A stretch of DNA of 59,106 bases. It comes from Archangium violaceum Cb vi76. Its GTDB lineage: Bacteria > Myxococcota > Myxococcia > Myxococcales > Myxococcaceae. The translations under genes and the position numbers were made by a program. Of the stretch, positions 11,900 through 21,346 are shown piece after piece. The notes beneath the pieces are model-generated. The model had not been told where the DNA came from. It saw nothing but the letters and a program-made list of their open reading frames with translations, and searched no databases. Every line of letters begins with the position of its first letter. Within the stretch, counting starts at the first letter, position 1. The DNA lies in contig NZ_JPMI01000010.1 in NCBI RefSeq assembly GCF_000733295.1, positions 1 to 59,106 on the forward strand, read 5' to 3'.

Positions 11900-13402
11900 C
11901 TATCTTGCGCCGAGCGCCGCCTCCCATTGCCGCGGAGTCCATCCATCCCGCTCCATGCGCGCGCGACGCTCGGCGGGGATGTCCTTCCAGGCGAGCCCCT
12001 GCTCCAGCTCGGGCAGCGGTCCGAAGAGCGTACCGGGCATCATCGAGGCGACGTCCTGTGCGCGCTCGAGCCGCGAGCCCTGCATGGTGACGCCGTACTC
12101 CCTCTTGACCTTGGAGTCCTTCGAGACCTCCTTCTCGACGCTCACGCCGCCTCCGAACGTCCCCTTCTCGTAGTTGAACTCGGAGTAGGCGCCGTAATCG
12201 GTACCGGGGATGGGCAGCTCCATGCGGACAGTGCCCTCTGAATCGATGCTCGCCTTGCCCACCCCGAAGTCGACCCCGTTCGACGTCTTGGCCGCGCCCG
12301 AGGACTCGAGCTCGACGGCCGTCTTCCGGTGCCCCAGAGACGCCTCCGCTCCGGCCTTCGAGGAGCCGTCCATCTTCCCGTACTGGGTGACACTCGTCTC
12401 CCGGGACATTTTCAGCGTCACGCCCTCGCGCTCCACGCTGAGCTCCGTCTCCTGCTTGAGCTTGAGCGTGCCGGCCCGCTGCACATCGGCCAGATCCCGC
12501 GAACGATTGGACACCGCCTTGTAGGCCTGGACACGGGTGTCGGGCACCCGGGCCCAGCTCGAACGGAAGGATGAGTAGTCCGGGTGCGAGGAGATCACCC
12601 CGGGCTCGCTCACCGTGAACGGCGCCACCGGCTCCCCCAGGTCACGGATGGCCGGGAGATCCTTCGCCTGCATGACCTGCTCGGAGTACCGCCGCACATA
12701 GGCATGGTGCGCGTCGTAATAGGCCTTCCTGGCCTCGCTGTTCTTCTCATGAACGAGCTGCCGGACACTGTCGGGCAGGTTCGCGTCGTTCTTGTCGAGG
12801 GCCGGGCCATCGGGCGGGTTGCACGGTGCCGGCTCGGCCTTCTTCCCGGGCTCGCGGGTCACGTAGCCCTTGCTCACGGCCTGGGACAGGAATGCCTCGC
12901 CCGCCTCGGGGCTCATCTGCTTCAGGTACTTCCCGAGCAGCCCGCCCTGCTCCATCCGCTCCATCATCCGGCGGTAGTCGGCCGGCGGCAGCTTCTCCAA
13001 CTGCTCGTGCACCCGGCGCACGTCCGCGTCCGTGACGGCCCAGTCCTTCCAATCCGTGTGCAGGGTGGCCTGGATGTCCGCGTAGGCCGCATCCGCCCGG
13101 GCCGCGTCCGCCGCCCTCCCGCCCAGCGCGAGCTGGCCCGCCGTCAGCCCTCCCCCACCCTCCGTCCCCGTGGACGCGCCGCCCGGCACCTGAGCGCGCG
13201 GCCTCTCCACGGGACCCCGGTACATCTCCACCTGGTTGCCCGGGACCGCACCGGCCGGGGTCTCCTGCTTCCCCGTGCTCCTGCCCGTCCGTGCCGGCCC
13301 GCTCGCTGACACCCGGGATGCAATGCCGTGAGACTCCGCGTCCGGGACCCGCGGGTCCGTGGATGCCGGGTTGTGGGACTCGCGCCGCGATACCGTACTC
13401 AT
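11900..13402 (-). CDS. Conserved hypothetical protein, 500 aa
   Basis: Family not recognised. The first ~110 residues are low-complexity, rich in Ser, Pro, Gly and Arg, with no signal peptide. Residues ~110-200 are helical and charged. The C-terminal half alternates short polar strands (KLKQETELSVEREGVTLKM, SLGHRKTAVELESSG, GVDFGVGKASIDSEGTVRMELP, FGGGVSVEKEV), which reads like a repetitive beta structure, perhaps a beta-solenoid or barrel. The last 60 residues (GPLPELEQGLAWKDIPAERRARMERDGWTPRQWEAAL) are helical. It ends 62 bp before the preferred kinase start on the same strand, so the two may form an operon. Possibly a large secreted or effector-like protein, but this is a guess. Confidence 0.7.
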   Translation of the reverse strand: MSTVSRRESHNPASTDPRVPDAESHGIASRVSASGPARTGRSTGKQETPAGAVPGNQVEMYRGPVERPRAQVPGGASTGTEGGGGLTAGQLALGGRAADAARADAAYADIQATLHTDWKDWAVTDADVRRVHEQLEKLPPADYRRMMERMEQGGLLGKYLKQMSPEAGEAFLSQAVSKGYVTREPGKKAEPAPCNPPDGPALDKNDANLPDSVRQLVHEKNSEARKAYYDAHHAYVRRYSEQVMQAKDLPAIRDLGEPVAPFTVSEPGVISSHPDYSSFRSSWARVPDTRVQAYKAVSNRSRDLADVQRAGTLKLKQETELSVEREGVTLKMSRETSVTQYGKMDGSSKAGAEASLGHRKTAVELESSGAAKTSNGVDFGVGKASIDSEGTVRMELPIPGTDYGAYSEFNYEKGTFGGGVSVEKEVSKDSKVKREYGVTMQGSRLERAQDVASMMPGTLFGPLPELEQGLAWKDIPAERRARMERDGWTPRQWEAALGAR

Positions 13403-13601
13403 GTTTCCGCCTCCGAGAGCGATGGGTGCGGATGCCCCACTGCAAGGGCGGCTCCAGCCCCGCTTCCCTCGGAAACCACGCCGACGGCGCTTGTCCGCCC
13501 GTCCCCGGCCGGGACGAACGTCTCACGTGGCGGACATCCGCGCACAGGTCGTCGGGGACCACCTATCTCCCGGTAGTCCCACTCTGTTAGAAGACAAGGG
13601 T

Positions 13602-13610
13602 CGGAAGGGG
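13602..13610 (+). promoter_or_regulatory. Shine-Dalgarno supporting the GTG start at 13616
   Basis: The purine run GGAAGGGG lies about 5 nt before the GTG at 13616 and decides the start of the zinc-ribbon protein: the CxxC ribbon begins nine codons later, so no downstream start would keep it. Confidence 0.6.
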
Positions 13611-13615
13611 ATACC

Positions 13616-14932
13616 GTGGACGACAGTAACTGGATCAACTGCCCCCACTGCGGACTCAAGCACCGGCCGAGGGCCCAGAGCCTCTGTCCCCGCTGTGGCC
13701 GGGGCTCGACGGGCTCACGCCCTTCCACCACGGCCATCCCGAGCGTCGCCGCCCTCCCCCGGCCTTCCGTGGCCATGCCGGGCGTCGCGGACCGCACCGT
13801 CACTCCCGTGGCCAGCGTTCCCGTTGCCCGAGCCGCTCCCGTCAGCGTCCCCGTGGCCCCCGTGCCCGCCCGTGCGGCGGAACACGTCCCCACCGTGGAG
13901 TACATCCCGTCCCTGGACTCCATACCCACCCGGGAGAGAGCCCCCACCTCCGAGCCGATGCCGGCTCCCCCGGCGGAAGCCGCCTCCAACGTGAGCGCCG
14001 CGCTCCCCGTGGGCGGCGTCATCCTGCTGGTGAATGCGGTCCTCCACCTCTTCGAGTTCCTGTTCCTGCCCTCGGTGTCCACGGATCCCTCGCTCCGGGC
14101 GGCCCAGCTCGCGGGCACGCTCGTCGGCGTGGGGCTCGACGTGCTGCTCGGCTTCAGCTTCCTGCGCGGAAAGACCCAGCTGCTCACCCTCGGCTTCATC
14201 CGGCTCGTGGTCGGCATGTTCCTGTTCGGAGGCATGAGCCTCTACCAGGCGCAGTACCTCTTCACCCTCGTCGTGTTCGCCTTCTCCTGCGGCACGCTGG
14301 TGCTCATCTGGGGCAAGCCCTCGGCCTTCCTGGCCGGTGTCGGCCTCACCGCCGTGCTGCTCTCCATGGGCGTGGAGCTCATCGGCTTCCAGAAGCTGTC
14401 CGCCGTGCAGCCCCTGAGCGACCGGGCCCGCATCGCCCTGCGGCCGGACCTCGAGGGCCGTCAGCTCGGCGAGGGCGAGTCCATCGTCGGCGAGCGCCAC
14501 CCCTACAAGCTGCGCCTCCCGTCCGACGGTTGGTACCGCCGCAAGAGCGAGGTGTCCCGGAGCGCGGACGCCAGCATCGACGTGTGGATGACCCACCCGG
14601 AGTACGCCGGCAGCCTGGTGGTGTCCGTGCGCGACTGGAATGACTCGGAGGCGGAGAGCCTGCGCGAGGCGCGGGACGTGGAGCTGCGCGACCTGAAGGT
14701 GCAGTACCCCGACTTCGAGCTGGCAGAGACCTCCGACAACGGCACGCCCCTCCAGGACCCGAGCATCGCCACCCTCACCGGCAGCGCGGTGCGCAACGGC
14801 AAGCCGTTCCTGTTCGAGGTCTCCCTCTACAGGACGAACGACAGGCTGCTGCTGGTGAAGGCCTTCGCGCCCACGGCGGCCTTCGCGCCCCTGCGCCTGG
14901 AGGGCGCGAGCACGACGCTGCGGCCGGACTGA
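13616..14932 (+). CDS. Zinc-ribbon membrane protein of unknown function
   Basis: A 438-aa protein with an N-terminal zinc ribbon (CPHC at 9-12, CPRC at 24-27), a Pro/Ala/Val-rich linker (about 30-120), four or five hydrophobic segments (roughly 131-151, 165-183, 190-222, 229-248), and a soluble C-terminal domain (about 290-438) containing GWYRRKS...DVWMTHPEYAGSLVVSVRDW. The ribbon and linker would be cytoplasmic. This layout, ribbon plus linker plus membrane block plus small alpha/beta domain, recurs in myxobacterial proteins of unknown role. Expressed alone, between divergent and convergent neighbours. Confidence 0.8.
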   Translation: MDDSNWINCPHCGLKHRPRAQSLCPRCGRGSTGSRPSTTAIPSVAALPRPSVAMPGVADRTVTPVASVPVARAAPVSVPVAPVPARAAEHVPTVEYIPSLDSIPTRERAPTSEPMPAPPAEAASNVSAALPVGGVILLVNAVLHLFEFLFLPSVSTDPSLRAAQLAGTLVGVGLDVLLGFSFLRGKTQLLTLGFIRLVVGMFLFGGMSLYQAQYLFTLVVFAFSCGTLVLIWGKPSAFLAGVGLTAVLLSMGVELIGFQKLSAVQPLSDRARIALRPDLEGRQLGEGESIVGERHPYKLRLPSDGWYRRKSEVSRSADASIDVWMTHPEYAGSLVVSVRDWNDSEAESLREARDVELRDLKVQYPDFELAETSDNGTPLQDPSIATLTGSAVRNGKPFLFEVSLYRTNDRLLLVKAFAPTAAFAPLRLEGASTTLRPD

Positions 14933-14989
14933 GCGCCCGGACGGGGTGACAGGCCGCGCGCTGCTTCCGCCGAGCCCCACCCTCGGGCA

Positions 14990-15436
14990 TCAACTCTGGG
15001 ACTCGCCCTCACCGGGCTGGGCGGCGACCTGGGACCAGCCCTCCAGCAGCTTCTCCAGCAGGCGATTCAGCTCCACCAGCTCCGGCTCCGTCAGAATCCG
15101 GGCCGCGTCCTCATCCAACGAACGCGTCGCCTCTTCCAACGCCTCCATCGCCACCCGGCCCGCGTCGGTCGCCTGGAGCTTCACGCACCGGCGATCCTCC
15201 CCGGCACAGCGCTTCACCAGCCCTTCCTCTTCCAGCCGATCCACCAGCCGGCTCACCGCGGGCGCATCCACCAGCAACCGCTCGGCCAGCTCGGCCTGGG
15301 TCCGCACGCCACGCATGGCGATGAACTTCACCGCCAGCAGCTGCGTGAGGGGACGGCGCGACCTCACGCTCAGCCGGCGGGTAAGCAGGCGGTAGGCGGT
15401 TCGCCGAAGGGCTCCTATTTGCTCCGCGAGGGTCAT
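14990..15436 (-). CDS. MarR family transcriptional regulator
   Basis: A 148-aa winged-helix regulator. The DNA-binding part reads RTQAELAERLLVDAPAVSRLVDRLEEEGLVKR, followed by the wing AGEDRRCVKLQATDAG; flanking helices would form the dimer interface. It is divergent from the tolC–mfp–rnd operon, with a 12-bp perfect palindrome between them just upstream of its ATG. By family precedent it should repress both itself and the pump until a toxic ligand binds. Ligand unknown. Confidence 0.93.
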   Translation of the reverse strand: MTLAEQIGALRRTAYRLLTRRLSVRSRRPLTQLLAVKFIAMRGVRTQAELAERLLVDAPAVSRLVDRLEEEGLVKRCAGEDRRCVKLQATDAGRVAMEALEEATRSLDEDAARILTEPELVELNRLLEKLLEGWSQVAAQPGEGESQS

Positions 15437-15455
15437 TTAACCTAAGAATACAATG

Positions 15456-15473
15456 ATTGTTGTATACAACGAT
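15456..15473. promoter_or_regulatory. Palindromic operator candidate between marR-like gene and efflux operon
   Basis: Perfect 12-bp palindrome GTTGTATACAAC at 15459-15470, extending to an imperfect 18-bp palindrome at 15456-15473 (16 of 18 positions pair). It lies 20-40 bp upstream of the MarR start in an AT-rich patch that is otherwise rare here, the usual position and size for a MarR site. Confidence 0.65.
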
Positions 15474-15556
15474 TGTCAATGACACCGAATGAACCGGCCG
15501 TTATAGGGGCAGCCGGACAGTACGCGACACCCGATTTTCCCTGGTTCCCCCCTGGC

Positions 15557-16950
15557 ATGACCTCTCGTATCGCCCTCCTCCTCCTGGTGCTCACCGCGGG
15601 CCCCGCCCTGGCCGATCAGGATCCGCTCCTGCCCGCCCCGCCCCCTTCCAGCCGCAGGTGGACGATCCGATGCTCACCCCGGCCCAGCCCGCTTCCAGAC
15701 AGGTGGGCAACTGGGAAGAGGCGCTCGGGCTGGTGCGTGAGCGCTCCACGGATCTCCGGAGCGCGGAGGCCAACGTCCAGCGCGCCGAGGGCCGCTGGCG
15801 CCAGGCCCTGGCCACGCTCCTGCCCAATGGCCGCGTGTCGGCGGGAGTGGCCATGGATCTGCTCAACCCCGGCCTCGCCGTGGGCATCACGGGCATCCCG
15901 ATCGCCGCACAGACGGGGGGGACGTCGAGCCTCCGGCCCACCGTGCCGCTCGCGAGTGGCTCCGTGTCGTTGACGCAGTCAGTCGTGGACATCGGTGCCT
16001 GGCGCGGGCTGTCGTCGGCCTCGGCGGCCGAGAACAGTGCCCAGGCGAACCTCCAGGACGTGCAGCGCCGCCTCACCCTGGGGCTGGCGCGCGCCCTGGT
16101 GGCCACCGTGGCCGCCGAGCGCGCCGCGGAGATCAACCGCGTGGGCCTGCGCCGGGCCCTGGAGCGCGCCGCGCTCGCCCAGCGCTCGCTGGAGCTGGGC
16201 GCGGGTACCCAGTTGGATGTGGTGCGCGTGCGCCAGGACGTGGAGGTGGCCCGGCAGTCGCTCATCTCCGGTGACGAGCAGTTGCGCCGCGCCCGCGAGG
16301 CGCTCGGCCTGTCCCTGGGCCTGCCCCAGGAGGTGGGAGTGAACCCGTCCTTCCAACTGCAGGGCTTGGTGGATCAAACCCGGGCCACCTGCACGCCGCT
16401 GAAGGCCCTGGGTGATCGGCCGGATCTCGAGGCCGCGCGCGCCCAGGTGGATTCGGCCCGCGAGAGCACGCGTCAGGCGTCCGCCGGCTACCTGCCCACG
16501 CTCGGCATCAACAGCAACATCAACGCCTTCACCACGGATCCCGGCCCCGGACGGGTGGCCACCTGGAGCATCGCCGCCGTCCTGTCGGTGCCCATCTGGG
16601 AGGGTGGCGGACGGGCGGGAATCGTCCGCGAGCGCGCGGGTTTGGAGCGGCAGGCGGCCGAGACGCTCGAGCGGACCCGGCGCGACGTGGAGGTGGAGGT
16701 GGCGCGCGCCCGGCGGAGCGTGGAGGTGGCCGAGTCGCTGGTGAAGACGGCGACCGAGGCGCGCGAGCTGTCCGCGAGGACGGATCAGCTCACCCGGCGA
16801 GCGTTCGAGGTCGGCCGCGGCAGCAGCCTGGAACTGGTACAGAGCGGGGCGGCCCTGCGTCAGGCGGAGCTGGCGTTGGCCCTGCGTGAATTCGAGCTTG
16901 TCCAGGCGCGCCTGGACGCATTTCTGACGGAGGCCCGGTGCGACTGGTGA
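15557..16950 (+). CDS. TolC-family outer membrane efflux protein, apparent frameshift after the signal peptide
   Basis: Outer-membrane channel of a tripartite pump. A signal peptide starts at ATG 15557 (MTSRIALLLLVLTAGPALA), but the mature protein (NWEEALGLVRERSTDL..., two OEP repeats, long coiled coils, ending ELVQARLDAFLTEARCDW) continues in another frame. Adding one C to the five-C run at 15641-15645 joins the two frames smoothly (...PAPPPFQPQVDDP...). Without it, only a GTG at 15658 could start the mature part, giving 430 aa with no export signal. Sequencing indel, mutation and slippage are all possible. It overlaps the MFP gene by 13 bp. Confidence 0.82.
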
Positions 16951-18101
16951 GAAGGGTACGCCCCCTGAAGGCGCTGGCAGTGGGAGTGTGGGGTGCCGCC
17001 CTCGCGGCGGGAGTGGTGGGCTGCGGTGGCAAGCCGGCGGCCAAGGCCCCTCCCCCACCCCGTGAAGTCGAGGTGGTGCAGCTGGCCCCCAGCGAGGTGC
17101 GCGACACGAGCGAGTACCTCGGCAGCCTGCTGTCGCGGCAGAGCGTCAACGTGCTGCCGCAGGTGGCCGGCTACGTGCGCCGCATCCACGTGCGTCCGGG
17201 CCAGAAGGTGGAGGCCGGCGCCCCGCTCATCGACGTGGACGCCCGCGAGGAGACGGCGGCGCTCGAGACGGCCCGCGCCCAGCGCACCTCCTCCGAGGTG
17301 AACCTGGAGCAGGCCCGCCGCACGCGCGCCCGCCTCGAGTCCCTCTACAAGGAGGGGTTGGCGAGCGCCCAGGAGCTGGAGCAGGCCCGGGCCCAGGTGG
17401 ACGCGCTGGAGGCCAACACGCGCGCCGCCGCCGCCACGGAGGCCCAGCGCGAGGTGCAGTTGCAGTTCAACACCGTGCGCGCTCCCTTCGCCGGCACCGT
17501 GGGCGACGTGCTGGCCCGCGTGGGCGACTTCGTGAGCGCCACCACGCCCCTGACGAGCGTGGCCCAGGCGGATGTGCTCGAGGTGAGCGTGGCCGTGCCG
17601 TCCGAGCGCGCCCGCTCGCTGCGGCCCGAGACGCCGCTCGAGGTGCTCGACTCCCAGGGCAAGGTGCTCATCTCCAGCCCCATCTTCTTCGTGGCCCCGC
17701 AGGCCGATCCGCGCACCCAGCTCGTCGAGGTGAAGGCGGCCTTCCGCAACACCGTGGGCCTGCGCCCCAGTGAGCTGGTGCGCGCGCGGCTCGTCTACTC
17801 CACCCGCCAGGCGCTGCAATTGCCCGCGCTCGCGGTGGTGCGCCAGAGCGGCCAGCCCTTCGCCCTCGTGGTGGCGGAGAAGGAAGGCCAGATGGTGGTG
17901 GAGCGCCGCCCGGTGACGCTCGGGGCGCTCGGGGAGATGGCCTACGTGGTGGAGGGTGGACTGAAGGAGGGTGAGCAGGTGGCCGTCACCTCGCTGCAGG
18001 CGCTGCGTCACGGCGCGCCGGTGAAGGTGAAGCCCCCGCCCGCCAGGGCCGTCACGCAGGGTTCGGAAGGCGGTGGAGGAGCCGCCGGGGGCAGCCGCTG
18101 A
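16938..18101 (+). CDS. RND efflux membrane fusion protein (periplasmic adaptor)
   Basis: A 387-aa HlyD/AcrA-type adaptor linking the inner-membrane RND pump to the TolC channel. The N-terminus has a signal with lipobox-like AAGVVGCGG, suggesting lipid anchoring. Visible parts: the lipoyl half-motifs around VNVLPQVAGYVRRIHVRPGQKVEAGAPLIDVD and FNTVRAPFAGTVGDVLARVGDFV, a coiled-coil hairpin between them (about 120-180), then beta-barrel and membrane-proximal domains. The GTG start overlaps the tolC-like stop and the pump gene starts 2 bp after its stop, so translation is coupled across the operon. Confidence 0.94.
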   Translation: MRLVRRVRPLKALAVGVWGAALAAGVVGCGGKPAAKAPPPPREVEVVQLAPSEVRDTSEYLGSLLSRQSVNVLPQVAGYVRRIHVRPGQKVEAGAPLIDVDAREETAALETARAQRTSSEVNLEQARRTRARLESLYKEGLASAQELEQARAQVDALEANTRAAAATEAQREVQLQFNTVRAPFAGTVGDVLARVGDFVSATTPLTSVAQADVLEVSVAVPSERARSLRPETPLEVLDSQGKVLISSPIFFVAPQADPRTQLVEVKAAFRNTVGLRPSELVRARLVYSTRQALQLPALAVVRQSGQPFALVVAEKEGQMVVERRPVTLGALGEMAYVVEGGLKEGEQVAVTSLQALRHGAPVKVKPPPARAVTQGSEGGGGAAGGSR

Positions 18102-18102
18102 C

Positions 18103-21100
18103 ATGTTCGTCGATTTCTTCATCCGCAGGCCCGTCTTCGCCGCGGTCTGCTCCATCCTGCTGACGCTGGTGGGGTTGATCGCCATCCCCACCCTGCCCAT
18201 CGCGCAGTATCCGGATCTCGCTCCGCCCCAGGTGACCGTCACCAGCACCTACGTGGGCGCGAGCGCCGAGGTCGTGGAGAGCGCCGTCACCATTCCGATC
18301 GAGCAGGAGCTCAACGGCGTGGAGGGCATGCGCTACATCACCTCCACCAGCAGCAACGACGGCACCAGTCAGATCACCGTCACCTTCGAGCCCACGCGCG
18401 ACATCGAGGTGGCGGCCGTGGACGTGCAGAACCGCGTGAGCCGCGCCGCCTCGCGCCTGCCCGCCCAGGTGAACCAGACGGGCATCGTCGTCAACAAGGC
18501 CTCCAGCCAGATGTTGCTGACGCTCGGTCTGTCCAGCCCGGACAACCGCTACGACGCCAAGTTCCTCAGCAACTACGCCGACGTGAACCTCAAGGACGCC
18601 ATCAAGCGCGTGCGCGGCGTGGGCGAGGTGCGCATCTTCGGCGAGCGCAAGTTCTCCATGCGCCTGTGGTTGGATCCCACCGAGCTGGCGCGCCGCCAAC
18701 TCACCCCCCAGGACGTGGTGCGCGCCCTGCAGGAGCAGAACCTCCAGGTGGCCGCCGGCCAGGTGGGCCAGCCGCCCTCCGCCGACGAGCAGCCCTATCA
18801 GCTCGCCGTGCGCGCGCGCGGCCGGCTCGTCGAGCCCGAGGAGTTCGGGGAGATCGTCCTCCAGCGCAACAGCACCGACGGGAAGCTCGTGCGCGTCAAG
18901 GACGTGGCCCGCGTGGAGCTGGGCGCGGAGAGCTACGGCACGCTGCTGCGCTTCAACGGGCGCACGGGCGTGGGCCTCGCCATCTTCCAGCTCCCCACCG
19001 CCAACGCGCTCGACGTGCGTGACGGCGTCATCAAGGAGATGGACCGGCTCGCCCAGCAGTTCCCCCCGGGGCTCGAGTACAAGCCGGGCAACGACACCAC
19101 GCTCGCGGTGCGCGCCTCCGTCAACGAGGTGGTGCACACCCTGGTGGAGGCCATCGCGCTCGTCATCCTCGTCATCTTCCTCTTCCTGCACGGCTGGCGC
19201 AGCGTGCTCATCACCGCCATCACCCTCCCCGTCTCGCTGGTGGGCACCTTCGCCTTCGTCTACCTGATGGGCTTCTCCATCAACACGCTCACCCTGTTCG
19301 GCCTGACATTGGCCACGGGCCTCGTGGTGGACGACGCCATCGTCGTCATCGAGAACATCGAGCGATTGATGGTGGAGAAGCACCTGACCGCCATGCAGGC
19401 GGCGCGCGAGGGCATGAAGGAGGTGTCCGGCGCGGTGGTGGCCATCTCCATCGTGCTGGTGGCGGTGTTCATCCCCGTGGCCCTCTTCCCCGGCACCACG
19501 GGCGCCATCTACCGTCAGTTCGCGCTCACCATCGCCGCGTCGGTGGCCCTGTCCACCTTCTGCGCCCTCACCCTGACGCCCGCCCTGAGCGCCCGCCTGC
19601 TCAAGCACCACCACGGGGAGAAGTGGATCTTCTTCCGCTGGATGGACAAGGCGCTCGACTGGACGAAGGCCGTCTACGGCCGGGGCCTGCGCTCGCTGCT
19701 CGAGCACCCCATCGTCATCCTCGTGGCGTTCCTCCTGTGCATCGCGGGAACGGTGCTGCTGTTCCGCTCGGCGCCCACCGGCTTCATCCCCGACGAGGAT
19801 CAGGGCTACCTCATCATCTCCGTGCAGGGTCCCGAGGGCATGTCGCTCGCCCAGACGGAGAAGGTGCTGGCCGAGGCGGAGCAGATCCTCAAGGCCCAGC
19901 CCGAGGTGGTCACCATCTTCGCCATCGGCGGGTTCTCCTTCCAGGGCACCGGCCCCAACTACGCCACCATCTTCATCCCCCTGCTGCCCTGGGAGAAGCG
20001 GCCCAACCCGAATCAGTCCGTGGCCGCGCTCGTGGAGCGGCTGCGCGGACCGCTCGCCGCCATCGGTGGAGCCCGGGTGATGCCCCTGCAGCCCCCCGCC
20101 ATCCGTGGCGTGGGCAGCGTGGGCGGCTTCCAGTTCATCATCGAGGACGTCGGAGGCAGCATCTCGTTGGATCAGCTGGCCTCGACCGCCCAGGAGCTGG
20201 TGGCCAACGGCAACCAGGACAGCCGCCTGCGCGGCGTCTTCACCTCCTTCAACGCGGACACGCCGCTGCTGGACGTGGAGGTGGATCGCCAGAAGGCCAA
20301 GGCGCTCGGTGTGCCCATCGAGCAGATCTTCGGCACCATGCAGCTGTACATGGGCAGCCAGTACGTCAACGACTTCAACTACGCGAACCGCACCTACCGC
20401 GTCTACGTCCAGGCCGAGCAGCAGTTCCGCGACAACCCCTCGGACATCGGGGCCTTCTACACGCGCACCGACACCGGCGCGATGATTCCCCTGGAGTCGC
20501 TGGTGAAGGTGACGCCCACGGCCTCCGCCCAGGTCATCCGGCACTACAACCTCTTCCGCGCCGTGGAGATCAACGGGCAGGCCGCTCCGGGCGTCTCCTC
20601 CGGCCAGGCGCTGGAGTCCATGGAGCAGCTGGCGTCGCAGGTGCTGCCCCAGGGCATGAGCTCGGAGTGGACGGGCATCAGCCTCGAGCAGAAGGAGAGC
20701 GGTGGTCAGACGTTGATCATCTTCGCCCTGGGCCTGCTGTTCGTGTTCCTGGTGCTCGCGGCCCAGTACGAGAGCTTCACCCTGCCCTTCGTCATCATCC
20801 TCTCGGTGCCGCTGGCCGTCATGGGCGCGCTGGGACTACAGCTGGCGCGTGGCTACGCCAATGACGTCTTCTGCCAGATCGGACTGGTGATGCTGGTGGG
20901 TCTGGCCAGCAAGAACGCCATCCTCATCGTGGAGTTCGCCGAGCAGCTGCGCGAGGGCGGCAAGAGCGCCATCGACGCGGTGGTCGAGGCCGCCGAGGTG
21001 CGTCTGCGCCCCATCCTCATGACGTCCATCGCCTTCCTGCTGGGCGTGGTGCCGCTCATGACGGCCTCGGGCGCCGGTGCCGCCGCGCGCAACTCGCTGG

Positions 21101-21249
21101 GCACGGCCGTCTTCGGCGGAATGCTCGTGTCCACCATCGTCAACTTCGTCTTCATCCCCGGCCTGTACGTGCTGATGCAGCAGCTCCGGGGTGCGGCGAA
21201 GCGGAGCAGCGCGGAGCCCGAGACCATCGCTCCCGCGCCCGCGCCGTGA
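18103..21249 (+). CDS. RND multidrug efflux pump permease (HAE1 family)
   Basis: Proton-driven inner-membrane exporter of the AcrB/MexB type, 1048 aa from ATG 18103. The N-terminus MFVDFFIRRPVFAAVCSILL is the usual HAE1 start; an in-frame start at 18073 would overlap the adaptor and add ten unlike residues. TM4 carries the proton-relay pair in GLVVDDAIVVIENIERL, and family motifs such as GVGEVRIFG, GFIPDEDQGY and PALSARLLK are present. The partner TM block near the C-terminus contains LVGLASKNAILIVEFAEQLR. It completes a tolC–mfp–rnd operon ending at a strong terminator. MarR control is inferred. Confidence 0.96.
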   Translation: MFVDFFIRRPVFAAVCSILLTLVGLIAIPTLPIAQYPDLAPPQVTVTSTYVGASAEVVESAVTIPIEQELNGVEGMRYITSTSSNDGTSQITVTFEPTRDIEVAAVDVQNRVSRAASRLPAQVNQTGIVVNKASSQMLLTLGLSSPDNRYDAKFLSNYADVNLKDAIKRVRGVGEVRIFGERKFSMRLWLDPTELARRQLTPQDVVRALQEQNLQVAAGQVGQPPSADEQPYQLAVRARGRLVEPEEFGEIVLQRNSTDGKLVRVKDVARVELGAESYGTLLRFNGRTGVGLAIFQLPTANALDVRDGVIKEMDRLAQQFPPGLEYKPGNDTTLAVRASVNEVVHTLVEAIALVILVIFLFLHGWRSVLITAITLPVSLVGTFAFVYLMGFSINTLTLFGLTLATGLVVDDAIVVIENIERLMVEKHLTAMQAAREGMKEVSGAVVAISIVLVAVFIPVALFPGTTGAIYRQFALTIAASVALSTFCALTLTPALSARLLKHHHGEKWIFFRWMDKALDWTKAVYGRGLRSLLEHPIVILVAFLLCIAGTVLLFRSAPTGFIPDEDQGYLIISVQGPEGMSLAQTEKVLAEAEQILKAQPEVVTIFAIGGFSFQGTGPNYATIFIPLLPWEKRPNPNQSVAALVERLRGPLAAIGGARVMPLQPPAIRGVGSVGGFQFIIEDVGGSISLDQLASTAQELVANGNQDSRLRGVFTSFNADTPLLDVEVDRQKAKALGVPIEQIFGTMQLYMGSQYVNDFNYANRTYRVYVQAEQQFRDNPSDIGAFYTRTDTGAMIPLESLVKVTPTASAQVIRHYNLFRAVEINGQAAPGVSSGQALESMEQLASQVLPQGMSSEWTGISLEQKESGGQTLIIFALGLLFVFLVLAAQYESFTLPFVIILSVPLAVMGALGLQLARGYANDVFCQIGLVMLVGLASKNAILIVEFAEQLREGGKSAIDAVVEAAEVRLRPILMTSIAFLLGVVPLMTASGAGAAARNSLGTAVFGGMLVSTIVNFVFIPGLYVLMQQLRGAAKRSSAEPETIAPAPAP

Positions 21250-21281
21250 CGTAGAAGCCTGGAGCTCTCCGGAAGCACGAA

Positions 21282-21311
21282 GGGGCACCGTGGAAACACG
21301 GTGCCCCTTTT
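21282..21311 (+). terminator. Rho-independent terminator after the RND operon
   Basis: Perfect 11-bp stem: GGGGCACCGTG at 21282-21292 pairs with CACGGTGCCCC at 21297-21307 across a GAAA tetraloop, followed by TTTT. It ends the efflux operon and lies 36 bp before the stop of the convergent MFS gene, so it may work partly in both directions. Confidence 0.88.
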
Positions 21312-21346
21312 CATCGCGGCCCCTCATTCCGAGCCCATTTCGAAGC

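Noticed and set aside
18052-20544. Long minus-strand ORF of 830 aa
   Set aside because: Antisense to the RND pump gene, which has unmistakable HAE1 motifs.
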